Shown here: in pieces, positions 10,112-23,300 of the stretch | Numbering within the stretch: position 1 is the stretch's first letter | Layout: the number at the start of each line of letters is the position of its first letter | Origin: Bugula neritina | Lineage: Eukaryota; Bryozoa; Gymnolaemata; Cheilostomatida; Bugulidae | Assembly: GCA_964035545.1 (NCBI GenBank) | Contig: OZ037768.1 | Span: forward strand, 17,789,875-17,853,874 | Length of the DNA stretch: 64,000 bases | Direction of reading: 5' to 3' | Translations under genes and position numbers: made by a program | Notes under the pieces: model-generated | The model's database searches: none | Seen by the model: the letters and a program-made list of their open reading frames with translations, nothing else | What the model was told of the DNA's origin: nothing

Positions 10112-13100
10112 TTACATGTCGCCGCCACCATCAGCTCGGATGTCGTCAATCTTCAGGATCATTTTGCACACTTGAACAGCTAACATAAGCTGAGCTCTCT
10201 TAGAAGTTAAGGTCTCAATGACATGTTGAACTTTCATGTCTGCAACAAGATGCGCAAGTTTAATTCTCTGGGTTGGCAAAACATATTTAAATGCACTTTT
10301 TTTTCAAGAGTGAAATAAACTCTAATATTATGCTTACCATTATCTCCTTTTTCTAGACAGTCAATTCCTAATCTAGGATTGTTTTCATTCACTTGTCGAG
10401 ATTTGACTTCAGCTAAGGTGTTGATGGGTGCTAAGCCACTATTCTCAGCCAAGGCCAATGGTACAGATTCTAGAGCATCAGCAAATGACCTCATAGCATA
10501 CTGCTCAATTGTTGAAATCTGAAAACATGAGCAGAATGTTGGGAGTTATGATATATATTTAGAATGAAGCAGTGTGGCTAAAATAGTGGTGTAAAAATTG
10601 AATTTCATTTAAAACTGTTGATAGTACCTTGTCTGCTGCTCTTGAAACAGCTATAGAACAAGAGATTTCGGATGCCCCACCTCCATACACTATTCGGTCA
10701 TCTTTAATTAGATTTCTAATGACGCATAGAGCATCATGCAAACTTCTCTTGGCTTCCTCTATAATCTAAATATATATAGTTAATAGAATATAAAACAGTA
10801 AGTAAATAAAAATCCTATATAAGTAAGAAATCAAAAGTATAAGCAGTTCAACTATGTATTGCAGTGAAAATTTTTTTTATAAAAATGATCTTTATTCAAA
10901 AATGTACAGATTTCCTCTATCAATTTAAAAAGAAAAAATTTCTAAGCATATTGAAAACAGCGGAAAGGACATGCAGCACACAATTGCCAGCACATAACTT
11001 TTTCTTCATGTACTATGACAATCTCGTTAGACAAGATTTAGTCTTACCATTTTATTACCACCTCTGATAAATATGGTAACAGCTCGTGTGTTTTTGCACT
11101 CTTCTATAACCAACATCCTATCTTTGGTAGTTCCAAAACTCAATTCTCTTACGATTCCGGCAGTTCCCAACTTTTCAGCAGTCAAATCACTAAACCTAAA
11201 ATAGAAGTAGGTAAAGAGGCATTACTACTGTAGCTTGTATGCAAGAAGTGTGCAAAGTTTCAAGAAGTCACTTAATTTTCATATTTATAACTGGTAAAGA
11301 ATGTGAATGCTTTGGAAATACCTAGGAACAATTCTTCCACCAGTAGCTATAGCAATCAGCTCAATCTCCGGTCCTCCTACCCATCGGACTGCAGGTAACT
11401 CATTTTTAAGAAGTAAATGATTAGCTTCATCATCAAATCCCCATTGACAGATGACTAGATTGGCCCCAGTGTCTTTTACCTAAAACACATATAGTATTAA
11501 ATTACAGAAGAGTACCGCCTTGGCACTGAGTGTGATACAATTATGGTTCCTCTGCAAGGCCTGCTCAAAAGTGTAACCTACCGCAATGAACTTCTCAGCA
11601 AACACAGCAAATAATATAAACGACATTCATGCAAGAATTTAAGTATTTAAATAAACATCAGGCAGACTACAAATTCTGAAAAGGAAAAAGAAAATTTTAC
11701 CTGTTTGACCATCTCCTCAAATTTCTCTTTTTCATATTCACGCAACTTTTTGTAGTCTGCCACAGAAGTGACATCTAACTTGTGTTTGGTCTTTGGTTTC
11801 GGTGGCTCGAACGCACATGTTAATATGGCCATTTTAGCATCTTTAACTGACTAAAAAGTAAACAACATTTATAAATTACATTAAACCTTTATTTTTGCTA
11901 CATACTTGAATGAAGATAAGCATGAAGCCCATAATTTTCACATCTTATTAAACTACATCAGTATCTAATATCATATGGATTAAAGCCAGTTGCCACAAAC
12001 CTTAGGCATCTGTGGATGACTCATGTCTTTATCAACAAGTACACCTTTGATTAGCATTGTGTCTTCTAATTTACCACCAACTTTTCCTTCCATCTTTACC
12101 AATTCAAAATCAACATCACGCCTTTCCATATCTGCTACAGCCATTACTGCATCAACAGCTATTTCTGCCATTTTTCGATGACATCGATTAACTCTACACC
12201 ATAATACACAAAAAAGAATTGTGGAGTGGAGATTTTATGAGGGGCAACAATCAAAATATAGCACTAAGATTCAGTGTAGCTAATAGCTAGTTATTATTAT
12301 TTTAACATAAGATTTCAAGAATTATCACCACTCACATTTTAGACCCTAGCGTAGTCATTGCTGTTTGAATGAATGGCTCTAAATTTTTTCTGGGATCAGG
12401 AAATTTCTCACAGATTGTCTCTAAATGATCATAGGCAACTTTTGCTGCCATTTCATAGCCATCAGCTATTCTGATTGGGTGAATACCTTTGTCCAATAGC
12501 TCCTCAGCTTTCTCCAGTAGAGCACCAGCCAACACTGCACAATAAAATATGCGAATATGTCAACCATACAGGATATCCTATATCCTATCCATTAGCTTGT
12601 ACGGCATGGAGCTTAAGACTTGTAACACCTAATCTTCACTAAAACACAACTTCATTATTTCAATTTAATCAGGTAGCTACTTTCAAGACAGTACTTACAT
12701 GAAAAATATTTTTAAAGCTCATCTGAAACTTGACACTTGTTATCATTAGAAAGCTGAAGATTTGCCGAATTTACTTTTATAAAAATACGTGAACTGGAAA
12801 AATAAAGTCCATGTTGTGGGGGGGCTAAGGTGTCGAATGAATTATATATGGTTAGATGATGCAGCAACTGGACCTTAATTGAGTAACTTTTTAGCTTGCA
12901 GTGCAAAACGTACAGCATACAAAGCATTATGTCAAATAAAATTAACAAGTCTAGACCTTAATAATACAAAAAGGTGGCAAAAGACATTTAAGCAAATTGC
13001 AAATTTGAACTCCGAGAAAAATTTTTGGCTACACGAATTTTCTTGGAAAGACAAACATTGTTTCATGGTAACCTGAAATGTCCATAATAGCAATATATAT

Positions 13101-14128
13101 AGAAAACAAAGTATGTTTGTTGCACAAAGTACTAACCTACAACACCAGTTGTACCATCTCCGATTTCATCATCTTGAGATTGTGATAACTGTACTAGCAA
13201 CTTAGCTATTTGGTGATCAACATCCATCATCTTTAAAATAGTAGCACCATCATTGGTGACTGTAACTTCACCATCCGGAGTTACCATCATTTTATCCAAA
13301 CCTTTCGGCCCAAGCGATGTACGAATTATGGAAGCCACAGATTTTGCAGCTAGTATGTGAGACTAAAATTTAATAAACAATCATGAACAGTTGAATGGTC
13401 AGTAAATTATCCTTATTTATCATCATATTCACATGGATTTTGATGCTGGATTGTGCGGCACAGAATTTGAATTTCAATGCCTAATCTGAAGCCACAAAGG
13501 TGTGGTACTATTAGTATAATAATAATAATAATTACCACAGTACTGTCACTAGTCTTCTCATTTTGATTTCAACTTATTTTCCAGTTGAAGTACTTTGCTT
13601 ACATTTTGATTTTCGTTTTGAAATTGATTTTGCAGTGCTCCACAATTATATTGCATTTAAAATTGACAGTAATAGCAATAGACTAATAGTAATAGTGATA
13701 CCAAATCGATAACGTCAACTCAGTCTCACTATTTATTTACTTGAAGTTGCAGCTTTAATTTTAGATTTCAAAACAAAAATATCCCTCTGACTGAACTCGG
13801 AGCTACTAGTACTGCTAGGTTTGCAACCAAAACATATTTCTCAATATTTTAAATTTAACTTTAAGCATTAAATGTGTAATATAATAATAATTCAATATAA
13901 CTACATTTTATTATGGCTCGATTTTGTAACGCGAATATCGCATTCTGGAATATTCTACGCTCTTGATTATTCTATTTCTAGGCCGTACATTTAAAACTCA
14001 TTCATTGATTGAAAAAAACTTACTTTGTGAGCCTCTATTCCTGTTAACCGCTTCTTCTGGTCTTGATCTTTAATAATAATGAACGGCCTACCATATTCAT
14101 CAAAAGCTAGAGATCCCCCACTCGCCAT
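10112..14128 (-). CDS. CCT5: TCP-1/CCT chaperonin subunit epsilon, complete
   Basis: Ten minus-strand exons: 14024-14128, 13137-13362, 12336-12534, 12001-12193, 11701-11850, 11322-11479, 11048-11195, 10628-10765, 10338-10518, 10112-10239. They total 1,626 nt, 541 residues, the same length as human CCT5. Group II chaperonin signatures are present: [28 protein letters not shown], the catalytic loop [13 protein letters not shown], and later [32 protein letters not shown] and [16 protein letters not shown]. The start [16 protein letters not shown] is typical of epsilon subunits. The protein is one of eight paralogues in the CCT/TRiC ring that folds actin and tubulin using ATP; a tubulin gene and a dynein gene lie further along this window. 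The C-terminus ends in a short GGGDM tail. CCT5 shares a 301-bp divergent promoter with the gene at 14430. Confidence 0.97.
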
Positions 14129-14429
14129 CTTAAAATCGATTGCAGCTCCCAAGACCAAAAATATATTAGATGAGAACCTTACTAGTCTTCTTTCAAATTC
14201 CTTTATTGATATTGTTATTAGTGCAAGCAGCGTTAGCTAGTTCTCGCATCTCAACGTATGTTGAGAGAATATTCCCGTTGCTATGACGAGAGATTTTTGC
14301 AAGGCAATTGAATAAATTTGCGAAACCATTGGAAAGTATTACGGTCATACTTAACCTTACATTCACAGCAGCCAATTTTGAAACCACAAATAGCAAATCT
14401 TTAAAAAATACTAGACTATAGTTTTAAAT
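14129..14429. promoter_or_regulatory. Divergent promoter between CCT5 and SPMIP11-like gene
   Basis: Only 301 bp separate the CCT5 start codon (14128, minus) from the start codon of the next gene (14430, plus), so both 5' UTRs and promoters must lie here. No TATA box is evident. A weak RFX-type half site (GTTGCTATGAC) occurs at 14277-14287; one half matches the X-box consensus, the other does not. Confidence 0.65.
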
Positions 14430-15738
14430 ATGGCATTTTTTGGACTCACACATCTTGGCTATCAGAACAAAGTTAGACAAGGGATTTCACGGCCCGACTA
14501 CACTGCTGAACAATGGTTGAAAAGAGAGCAAAAGCCCGGTGGAACAGATATTACACCATTGCCTCCTATCTCCGGATATGTACCTCCACGTAGATCTATT
14601 GTTCCAATAAATCAAACTTCTAGTTACGGGTCTGGTCCAGGATTGCCAGGTGAAGAGTCTTGGAAAGAGCACATGAGACTAAGAACAAAACATTGCAGAA
14701 ATCCTAAAGGTAAAAAGTAACAACAAATATAACTATAAGCCTTAGCCTTATATAACTCTTACTTAAATTGTTCTGTAGTTCATAATGAAAAAATTTAGGT
14801 AATGTACTTCAGTAGCTCATCATAACTTCAATAAATAAATATAATCATGTTGATTGACAATATTATGTTCTCAAACTTCTCACTTGTTGGTTTGTAATGT
14901 AAGTTAGAATTGTCTAATTTTCTTTAGGAGAGACTAAAAAATGGCTGATAATCTATAGTTATGAAATTTACTTGAGCAATGATTATTCTATTCTGAACTT
15001 TGGTACTAACAATAGAAAAAGTCGGGCGATACCAGACAACCTCCCACTAATTTCAAATAATCGTTTTAGAATAACAAAAAAGTATTGTGCATATTGAAAA
15101 ATTGACAACTAATAGTGTTTTACTAATTTCATGTAGAACCTGTGGAGATTTACCGGATTCCAATTACTACAACACAAGGAGTCGCAGCATGGAGGAAAGA
15201 TGAGCCAATAAAAGAAAGAGAGCCTTGGACATGTGTTCCTAGACATTCACATGTAAATAGTGAAATGACAAAGTGAGTAGTGTATTGCTATATTTTATAT
15301 TGTGATCTAGGCTACATTCTAATAAAATGAAATGCTTGAAAAATACAAATTTCTTTCAATTTTAAATTTTTGCTGTATGTTGTATGCATATGTTGCTGCA
15401 AATCATGAAGGAGTTAAATTGTTGAAAAATATGTATGTAAAACAAAAATTATATAAATCACAATTATCGTATCATTAATGGTGAACTATACACTCTAGTT
15501 GAAGCTAATAATCTGGTTTACAATTTGTAGGCAGAAATATTCAAGTTCATATAAGAAATGCTGCAACAATTGCATAATGCTATGTTTTATATTTCAATCA
15601 GGACTTGCAATGTAAACTTGTGCATACAGCTAATATTGTGCTTAGTAACTCCATGGTTTGTGTGTATCACTATTTTTTGTGTTTTGTAGATTTGTTCATG
15701 ATATGCAGTTAACAAACAGGGAATTTTCCCTATACTAG
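14430..15738 (+). CDS. SPMIP11: SPMIP11/TEX49-like sperm microtubule inner protein
   Basis: Three exons, 14430-14709, 15137-15272 and 15690-15738 (TAG 15736-15738), code 154 residues. The N-terminus MAFFGLTHLGYQNKV and the C-terminus TNREFSLY agree with what I remember of the small testis-expressed TEX49 family, whose members were assigned to sperm doublet-microtubule inner proteins. The body is basic and proline-rich (ITPLPPISGYVPPRR, REPWTCVPRHSH) with no membrane segment or enzyme motif, as expected for a structural peptide threading a microtubule lumen. The family call rests on end motifs and length, so it is moderate; the gene structure itself is strong (consistent phases, good splice sites). 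Poly(A) signal AATAAA at 15797-15802. Confidence 0.68.
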
Positions 15739-15796
15739 AACTATCTGGTCGTGAGATTGAAGAGCAAGAATGTATCTAGCACTTTGAAAAGTTGTA

Positions 15797-15802
15797 AATA
15801 AA
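15797..15802 (+). terminator. Poly(A) signal of SPMIP11-like gene
   Basis: AATAAA 59 bp after the stop codon of the gene at 14430-15738. Confidence 0.55.
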
Positions 15803-17375
15803 ATTGAGATATTCTGTAGTTCTACAAAAAGTTTTACTAGTAGAGTAAGCAAGGCATATTGAATATTTCTTAATGAGTAGAAGATAACTATATAACATTT
15901 CAATATAACTATTTAAAAATATGAATCAATTTCTGTGATGTTTTTATTATCTTTTGTTGATGTATATTATATATAGGTAATCTATATTACGTAGAAATTT
16001 TAGGTGCTGCAATAAATAAATTATAGAGTATATCTAATTATATGGACATAAAATGTTTTTATACACAACATATATATAAATTTCAATTTATAATCTTTCA
16101 CCTCTAACAGTTACAATTATGAAAATATATCTTGTTTGCAAATTGATTGTTGTAAAAATACTATAGCATTTACAACAGCATAGCATGCAGTAAATTTACA
16201 AAAAAATGTGTACTTTTGAAAAATCAAGATATGTGCATGCAAAAAGATCGGCGAGAGAATCTAAAGCTTTGGGACCATCTTTCCAAATGAGTAGAAAACA
16301 TGCACAGGTCTTGCTTCATTGTTGACTACTTAGTTATTGCATCACTACATACATTTACAACGTTCATAATGTATTATGTTAAACATAAAATGCTGTCTTT
16401 TGTTACAAATAAACAATGTAAAACTTAGCATATGCATAAACCTGTTCAGAAATGCTGCGAAAATTGACAATTCACAACAATTATATTTTAATGCACAATG
16501 CCACTGTAAAAAGATGTTATACAGCATTTGTATGTCCATGCATGTACCTATTTGAAGTCACGCCCATTGAAACATAACGTTTCAATCCAGTGGTCACGCC
16601 CTAGTTACTTTTGTGACCAATTGCTGATGCTGATATCATAACATGCGCAACTGCTCTTGCATTCTTGTTTACAAATGGCTGACAACCACCAAGCAGTACT
16701 TATTAAGTACTCATATGGTTTTTAGCTCCAATGCACTCTACAATTACATTAATTAGAGAGATACTATATTTTTTTAGTTTAAGCATAAAAAGCTAATTTG
16801 TATATATTTTACATTTTAACTTTTAATTATAAACTTAATGAGTCAGAATTCGTTTGGAAAACTAAGTTAGTAATTTACTAATTAGTATAACTATAAGTAT
16901 TAGTATTACTATTAGTATTAGTATTACTATTACTATTAGTATTACCATTAGTATTAGTATTACTATTACTGTACTAGTAACTGTAAATAAAAATATAAGT
17001 ATAAGTATAACAATTTACCATTATGATTTTCCTAACCTGCTTTCTCTTTTAGTTTTTATTACTTATAGTTATAGTAGTTAATAATAACAAAACGCAATTT
17101 AAAAATTATGCTGAAAGTAAATGTTGCAAGTGTATTGTAACTTTTCGGATAATTTTAATGACTTATGACATAGCCTACTATTAAACTAATGCTATTATTA
17201 TAGGCCGTAAAATTTTAGTGCATAAATGTAATGGCCATAGTGGGGCAATAGTTTTAAGTTATTAAGAATGACATTTTATGGTAAATATTGCTAGTTGTTT
17301 AATTTTGACAAATCTCAAAACTAGAGAGCAATTTATTTTGTTTTTACTTTTAAGAGGCCTGTAATTATCACTGCA
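15803..17375. other. Interval upstream of CCDC13
   Basis: No complete gene is seen. It holds a 39-codon ATG-initiated small open frame at 16206-16325 (peptide with KRSARESKALGPSFQMSRKH, unrecognised), a small dyad with flanking direct repeats at 16558-16608, and a TATTAG/TATTAC simple repeat at 16884-16980. The CCDC13 5' UTR and promoter must lie in its last few hundred bases; no TATA box is obvious. Confidence 0.45.
16884..16980. repeat. TATTAG/TATTAC simple-sequence tract
   Basis: About 97 bp built from alternating ATTAGT and ATTACT hexamers. The same two-word satellite returns at 28191-28340, in opposite orientation at 28412-28532, and in a short form at 44224-44284. Confidence 0.85.
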
Positions 17376-20300
17376 ATGGCTGATTTGAATGATGCTGATC
17401 TTAAAAAGAAATTTGTACAGCTTCAACAGCAACAGCAAGCAAAGTTAGAGAAAAGAAGAAAAAAGAAACAAGATCAAAAAAGCAAATCTGATTCTCAAAA
17501 TGTTGCAAATAATAATTCTAAAAATGAACTAAATGGAGAAAATAAGAAGCCTGCTTTTGGAGTGGACGATGAGCTTGATCTTAAGGTACTCAAATTTTAT
17601 TTTATGATGACTCAATATTATAAGGAATGCAAAACTAAAACATTGATATTTGTAAAACATCATCTTCTCTGATGCATCTCACATTTATTACTAAATTTGC
17701 AGTAATGTGTTTTGTTTCCATGCAAAACTTTTATTTTAATAATCTGCAGCTAAAAATGTGTTAGTTGATTTGCAGGTTCATGATTTCAATTCATGACAAA
17801 TTTTATATATTGTGCAAATTACTCTCAGTCTTTTATTAGAATGAGTGAATTTTGAACTTTCATTTTTGCATTGCATTTAAATTATGCAAGTGCTGTTTTT
17901 GTATGCGCAGAGATATGTGAATTTTTTATGGTTTTCTTCTAGATAGAAGATCCATTGCCAAAGACCTCCTCTTATCTTTCACCAGAGTTGGTGGAACATT
18001 TGAATGAACAGATAAGGGTATGCTGACTTTCTAATTTTTATTGATTTTCGTATTAAATAAGTTTGTATTGGGGCATCTGTTTAATGCATCTCGCTTTCTA
18101 AAAGTTATGTAATAATTTCTATCATCTAATTATTTTTATATTTATCTAGGTGATCTAATTGATAATAGCAGAAAATATTTAATAATAAATAATTTTGCTG
18201 CATATTTTTTAGAGTTTTAAAGTAGAGGAGAAAAATTGAATTATGTGCAATATATTGCTGTTTTTTCAGCTGTATTAAAGTATGGGTACAATGTTTTAGT
18301 ACAAAAAAAAAATGGGTTTAGGCTTTCATTTGTACTGACTTGCCTGTTATAAGTATTATGTCTGGATGGGTTATGAACATATCTTCATATTGCATTCCAT
18401 TCTTCTATATTTAGTTTTTGCACATTACAGAAAGTGATGCCCATCTTCACATTTTCCTCATTTATTATTTTTGCATACTGTGTATTGCAACATTTATTTT
18501 GTTTTATACATTTGCTCTGGTATCTTATAGCAAAAAGCTTCTTTGCATGTGTCTCTCAGACACTATGCACTCTTTGAGACTTGTTTTTCTAACAATAATT
18601 AATAATATAAAGCTAGTATTTAAAAAATAAAGAAATATTATTGTTTAAATTTGGTGGCTTAGGATCAACAATTATAAAAGTTGTCCAGGTATATAATCAA
18701 ACAGGTATCTTTAAATTACAGTTGAACAGTGTCAAGCTCATCTTACTAATCACTAGAAAGAGATTACCTATGACACTTTACTTATCGTATTTCTTTATGA
18801 AACAAGTCATTACTAAATTATATTTCTTCATCATTGAACTTGAAAACAAATGCACACTCTGAAAGTGTTTTACACTAAAATTGAAATACCCAGCAAATTA
18901 GCTGAACAGTAGTGACTGCATTTCCTACTTATTTGGTGATGTTTATAGATAGTGGGAGCTTAATTATAGCAAACAAGAGAGTATGTTGTATATTTTGCTT
19001 GAATTTGTACCATTTTACTAGATTTGTAGGTAAAGCAACATATATACATAGATATATCAATCAGAAGTTATGTTGGTAGATTTTCATAATTTGCATTGAC
19101 TTTATTAAAAAAAAATTTTATTTTTATAACTTCGTTTAAAAATTTTAAAAATCAATTTTATTTTTTCTATTAATAAGTTGCATCAACTTTTATTCAATTT
19201 TATTGTTAGGAACTGAAAGATGAAAATGGAAGGCTTTTTAAATTACTGGGTGAACGTGATTATGAAATTAGGCAACTGAAGAAAAAGCAAGAAGAAGATA
19301 AAATAGCCCTTGCAGGTAAAATAATGATGAGTTTGGCTAATATAGCTGCAGAAGTTCCTGGTATTCAATTGCTGCTTCAAGTTGCAGGCATCTTATTGAT
19401 TATATTTTTTTTAGGATCTTCTTCACTATCAGCAGATACAGCTGCTGCTAAAATTGTTGAACTTTCTAAGAAGGTAAGAGAGCTGAATGCTTCGTTAGAA
19501 GCTAAAAAGACAGAAGCCAAGCAATTATTCGGGAGATGTAGGCATCTAGAGAATGAGGTATGTTAACTCAGGATACTACGTGTTATTCATACAATAAGCT
19601 CTGATTTGATACCTTAAAAGGATATTTGAGCTTATGAATAAAATGTTTACCTCTGTTGTAAAGTGAAAAAATTATGTACAAATGAAGTTTTGCTTTACTA
19701 TATTTTTAAAGTGTATAAATTGTCATATGGTTAGGCATATACTACTGGCTATTTCTTCCTGTATTTGAATCAATGAAAGCTTACAAAAAATTATAATTTT
19801 GTTCTTTCCAGCATTTTCAGGGCTGGCTTTAAAGTTAGTTAAAAAACAAGAAATTTGAAAAAAAAACTGTCACTTATAGCTGCATATGTAAAGTATGAAC
19901 AGCTTGCATAAACTGTATATAGTTGTAGCAATTACCCAATCTACATGTATTGTATAATAAGGTAACTGGTGGTTTTTGACTTTTAAATTTTTGCAAATAG
20001 TTTTTAGCAACAAATATTGTTTTATATGAATTCCAGTTAGCAAAATCATCTGAGAAAGAGTCACCTCGACTGAGCACAGTTACTAATCCTAATGATGAGT
20101 CATCTACCAGTAGAACAGCTCGAGAAACTGATGTCAAATTTATTACGGAGAAACTAAAACTATCTGAACAACGTAACGCGGAATACAGAAATAGTGTTCA
20201 GGGTCTAAGAAATGAGTTAAAGATGGCGCAAAAGGTGTGTGTATGACTTGCAAATAAGATACTTTAGCAGGTAGATAAAGGTAACTTATACACTATATTT

Positions 20301-23300
20301 GTAGGCTTACTCGGCGAGAGTATGATAATTTTATACAATGACAACTGTTTTATATGGGTATTATTTTATTTTATATACTGATTATTTTTATTGTTTTGTG
20401 TTTAGGTAATAAATAATGAAGTGGGGGAGGGAGTAAATATTCATGATCTTCTGAATGCTGACAGCACATGGCGAGGAAGAGCTCAGATGATCTTAGGACT
20501 TCAGAAAAAGGTACACATCTACCCTGTATTCTGTTATGATTGAAATTTTTACAGTATATTATTGGTAATACTGTTTGTACACACTAAGGTAAGTATATTA
20601 GAATTTACACATCATATTATGCTAATCAAATTTTTCATCAGTTGATTTTGTACCTTTTAAACCCAGTTGAACTTGGTGTTACCAATCATTTTTACATGTT
20701 TTATGTTGCTGTATAATCTATTAATATAAAACAAAATTGAACTTAAATTGTCTAAACAATCTATTACTTAAAGTTTCATGCATCTTAAATCGCAATCTCA
20801 TCAGATGCATCTCAAATTATACATGCTCCTAATATTAATACAAAATAATATTTTGCTTTCAGTCAATCGTAACATTTTAAAAACATTCTTATTTTGTTCT
20901 GCTCTAGCTTAAATAAATATGCACAACATTTTATGACCACTACAACATTTATTATCTACTCTTGTAAACTTTATTATTTCTGTAAGTTTGATGTATGATA
21001 GGTTGGGGAGTTGAAGTCTGAGCTAACTCAGTATCAATCTCTATCAACACAAACTAAATACGGTGAAGGAGGTGATGAGGACACGGGGTCAGAGTTCATG
21101 GGTGCCAAACAATCGAAAGGAGCTGATATGAAGCACAGGGAGGCTCTTCGAAAACTTGAAAGAGAAAAAAAAGAGCAGCAAGAGGTGCCAACATTTTACA
21201 AACCTTTATAATATGTGTGTGAGCAAGGCTCTCCAGTGCTGTATATAATTTGTTACAAAAATTCTGCAAGTGGATTTTTAGAAGAAATATGCCAGCTATA
21301 TTTTATGATTTTATGAAAGTATATTGTATTTTGCCTTTTAGAAATAACATCATTTTATTGCACTTCATTGCGGCATTTTCTTCACACAAATAAAATTTTT
21401 GGTCATGGAAGTTTCAAAGTGTACATTGAGTTAGATCAATTTATAGGCAAGCAGTTGCTTTTTTTCGTTTTTCATATGTTTTATAGGTACAGAAAAGACC
21501 ATTAATGGTTAAAAAAATTGAATGTTGTTTCTTACTATGTATTGATATTTTTGTGATGCTTTTTTTTTATTTAAACATGAATATGTGGTTTCAGAGTGCA
21601 GAAGCTGAATTGAAAGCATTAGAAGCTGACTTTGCTAACATGAAGCAAAAGATGGAGGCTAGTAAAGCCAGAAATAAAGTTCTAGCCAATGAAAACAAAC
21701 TGTTGAAAACAGAGATGCAAAAGCTGGTTGACAAGGGTCTGCATGATGATGAGTTGATATCAGCCCTGATTGTAAGTTGAAGGTCCCTGCAGCGTTACTG
21801 TAAATTACATCATTCTTAGCTGTTAAATTAGCCAATAGCTTTGCAAATAGTTTATTAAAACTTAGTATTAATATAGGTATCAGATTCAGTATATTATCTT
21901 TGTTATGCTTTTCGACTAGTCCAAACCTTTTTATTACTTTTTTAATACTGCTTAGCACCTGCAATTCTTATATGCAATCTATTTTTTAAATGTGGATGTG
22001 GATGTGATGCTTTTATGATCAAATGAATTATTTAGTTACTTTTCTGTGGTTATCATTAACTTTAACTTGAAAACTTAACTTCTTTTGGTTAGGAGTTAAA
22101 AAATCATTTAGCAGTGTTAACTAGGTCAAAAGCCATCTAGCATCAAATAACCATGATGAAAACTTGTTGGTATGACAATTGCTTTTTTATGAGTCATGCC
22201 TCATTATGAAGCGTTTCAGTTCTCATACGCAAATGAAATATTTGACTGTTTATGTTTATGCATTATATTCACTCTGATTTTATTATGAAGTTAGAGCTCA
22301 GTGTGTAAAAAACTGTTACTAAGGTTGATCAAACTAATTCATTTGTCTGAATGCAGATTTGAATTTAAAGCAGGTAAAACCATGATGTTGGTTTTGCAGG
22401 CACAGCAAGCTAACATGAAGACAATGATAGAACAGCTGACAGCCTTGCAGAAAGAAACCCAGGCCACGCAGCAGGATAGGATGAGTGAGATGACTGCTAA
22501 GACACAGCAGGAGAACAACGTTATTCACCAACTCAAAGCAATAGTCAGTGAGAAAGAGGGCAAAGTTAAACTCTTAGAAAAAGAACTTATTCAACTTAAG
22601 CAAACAGTTAGTTATATGATTTTACATACAGGAAGTTTTAATTGTGAATTTTATCAAGTCAATTACATGTTTTTCTGTTTAGACTATTCTCTGTGTTGAT
22701 CATTTTCCTGCCATTTAACTAAATGTATAATTTTGATTAATTTATATATGTGAAGATTACTTATTGGAGATGTTTTGTTTTATGATTTTTCATATAGAAA
22801 ATACAAGAATCCCAGATGAACAGTGTCAACTCTCTATTTGACCAGCCTTCTACTGCTCGTTCTGACAGACCAGGTAGTAAGGCTGGAGCAGGTTCTGTTG
22901 AAAGACCAGGTAGTAAGGCTAGAGCAGGTTCTAGTGAAAGACCAGGTAGTAAAGCTGGAGCAGGTTCTAGTGAAAGACCAGGTAGTAAGGCTGGAATAAG
23001 TTCTGTTGAAAGACCAGGTAGTAAGGCTAGAGCAGGTTCTAGTGAAAGACCAGGTAGTAAGGCTGGAGCAAGCAATGCTGTAAAAGATGAAAACCTTGGA
23101 GATGATGATAGTCTCACTCTAAGCCCCTCACCTCCGCCCAGTGGTTCTGCAACCACTAAAGCTTCTAAACGGCATGGGACCCATAGTGGTAATTTCTCAT
23201 GTTTTTAGATTTTGAAATTCTAGTTGTTTGTTAAATTCTGAATGCTCTTATATTTTCATCTAGGAACTTTTCATGAGAATACAGTTTCTGTAATTTAAAG

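Noticed and set aside
14193-14396. 67-codon minus-strand open frame in the CCT5/SPMIP11 divergent promoter
   Set aside because: No splice or homology support; falls in the promoter interval upstream of the clear CCT5 start.
22761-23156. 131-codon minus-strand open frame with PALLPGLSLE repeats
   Set aside because: It is the antisense of the CCDC13 repeat exon; the 36-bp unit happens to be open on both strands.
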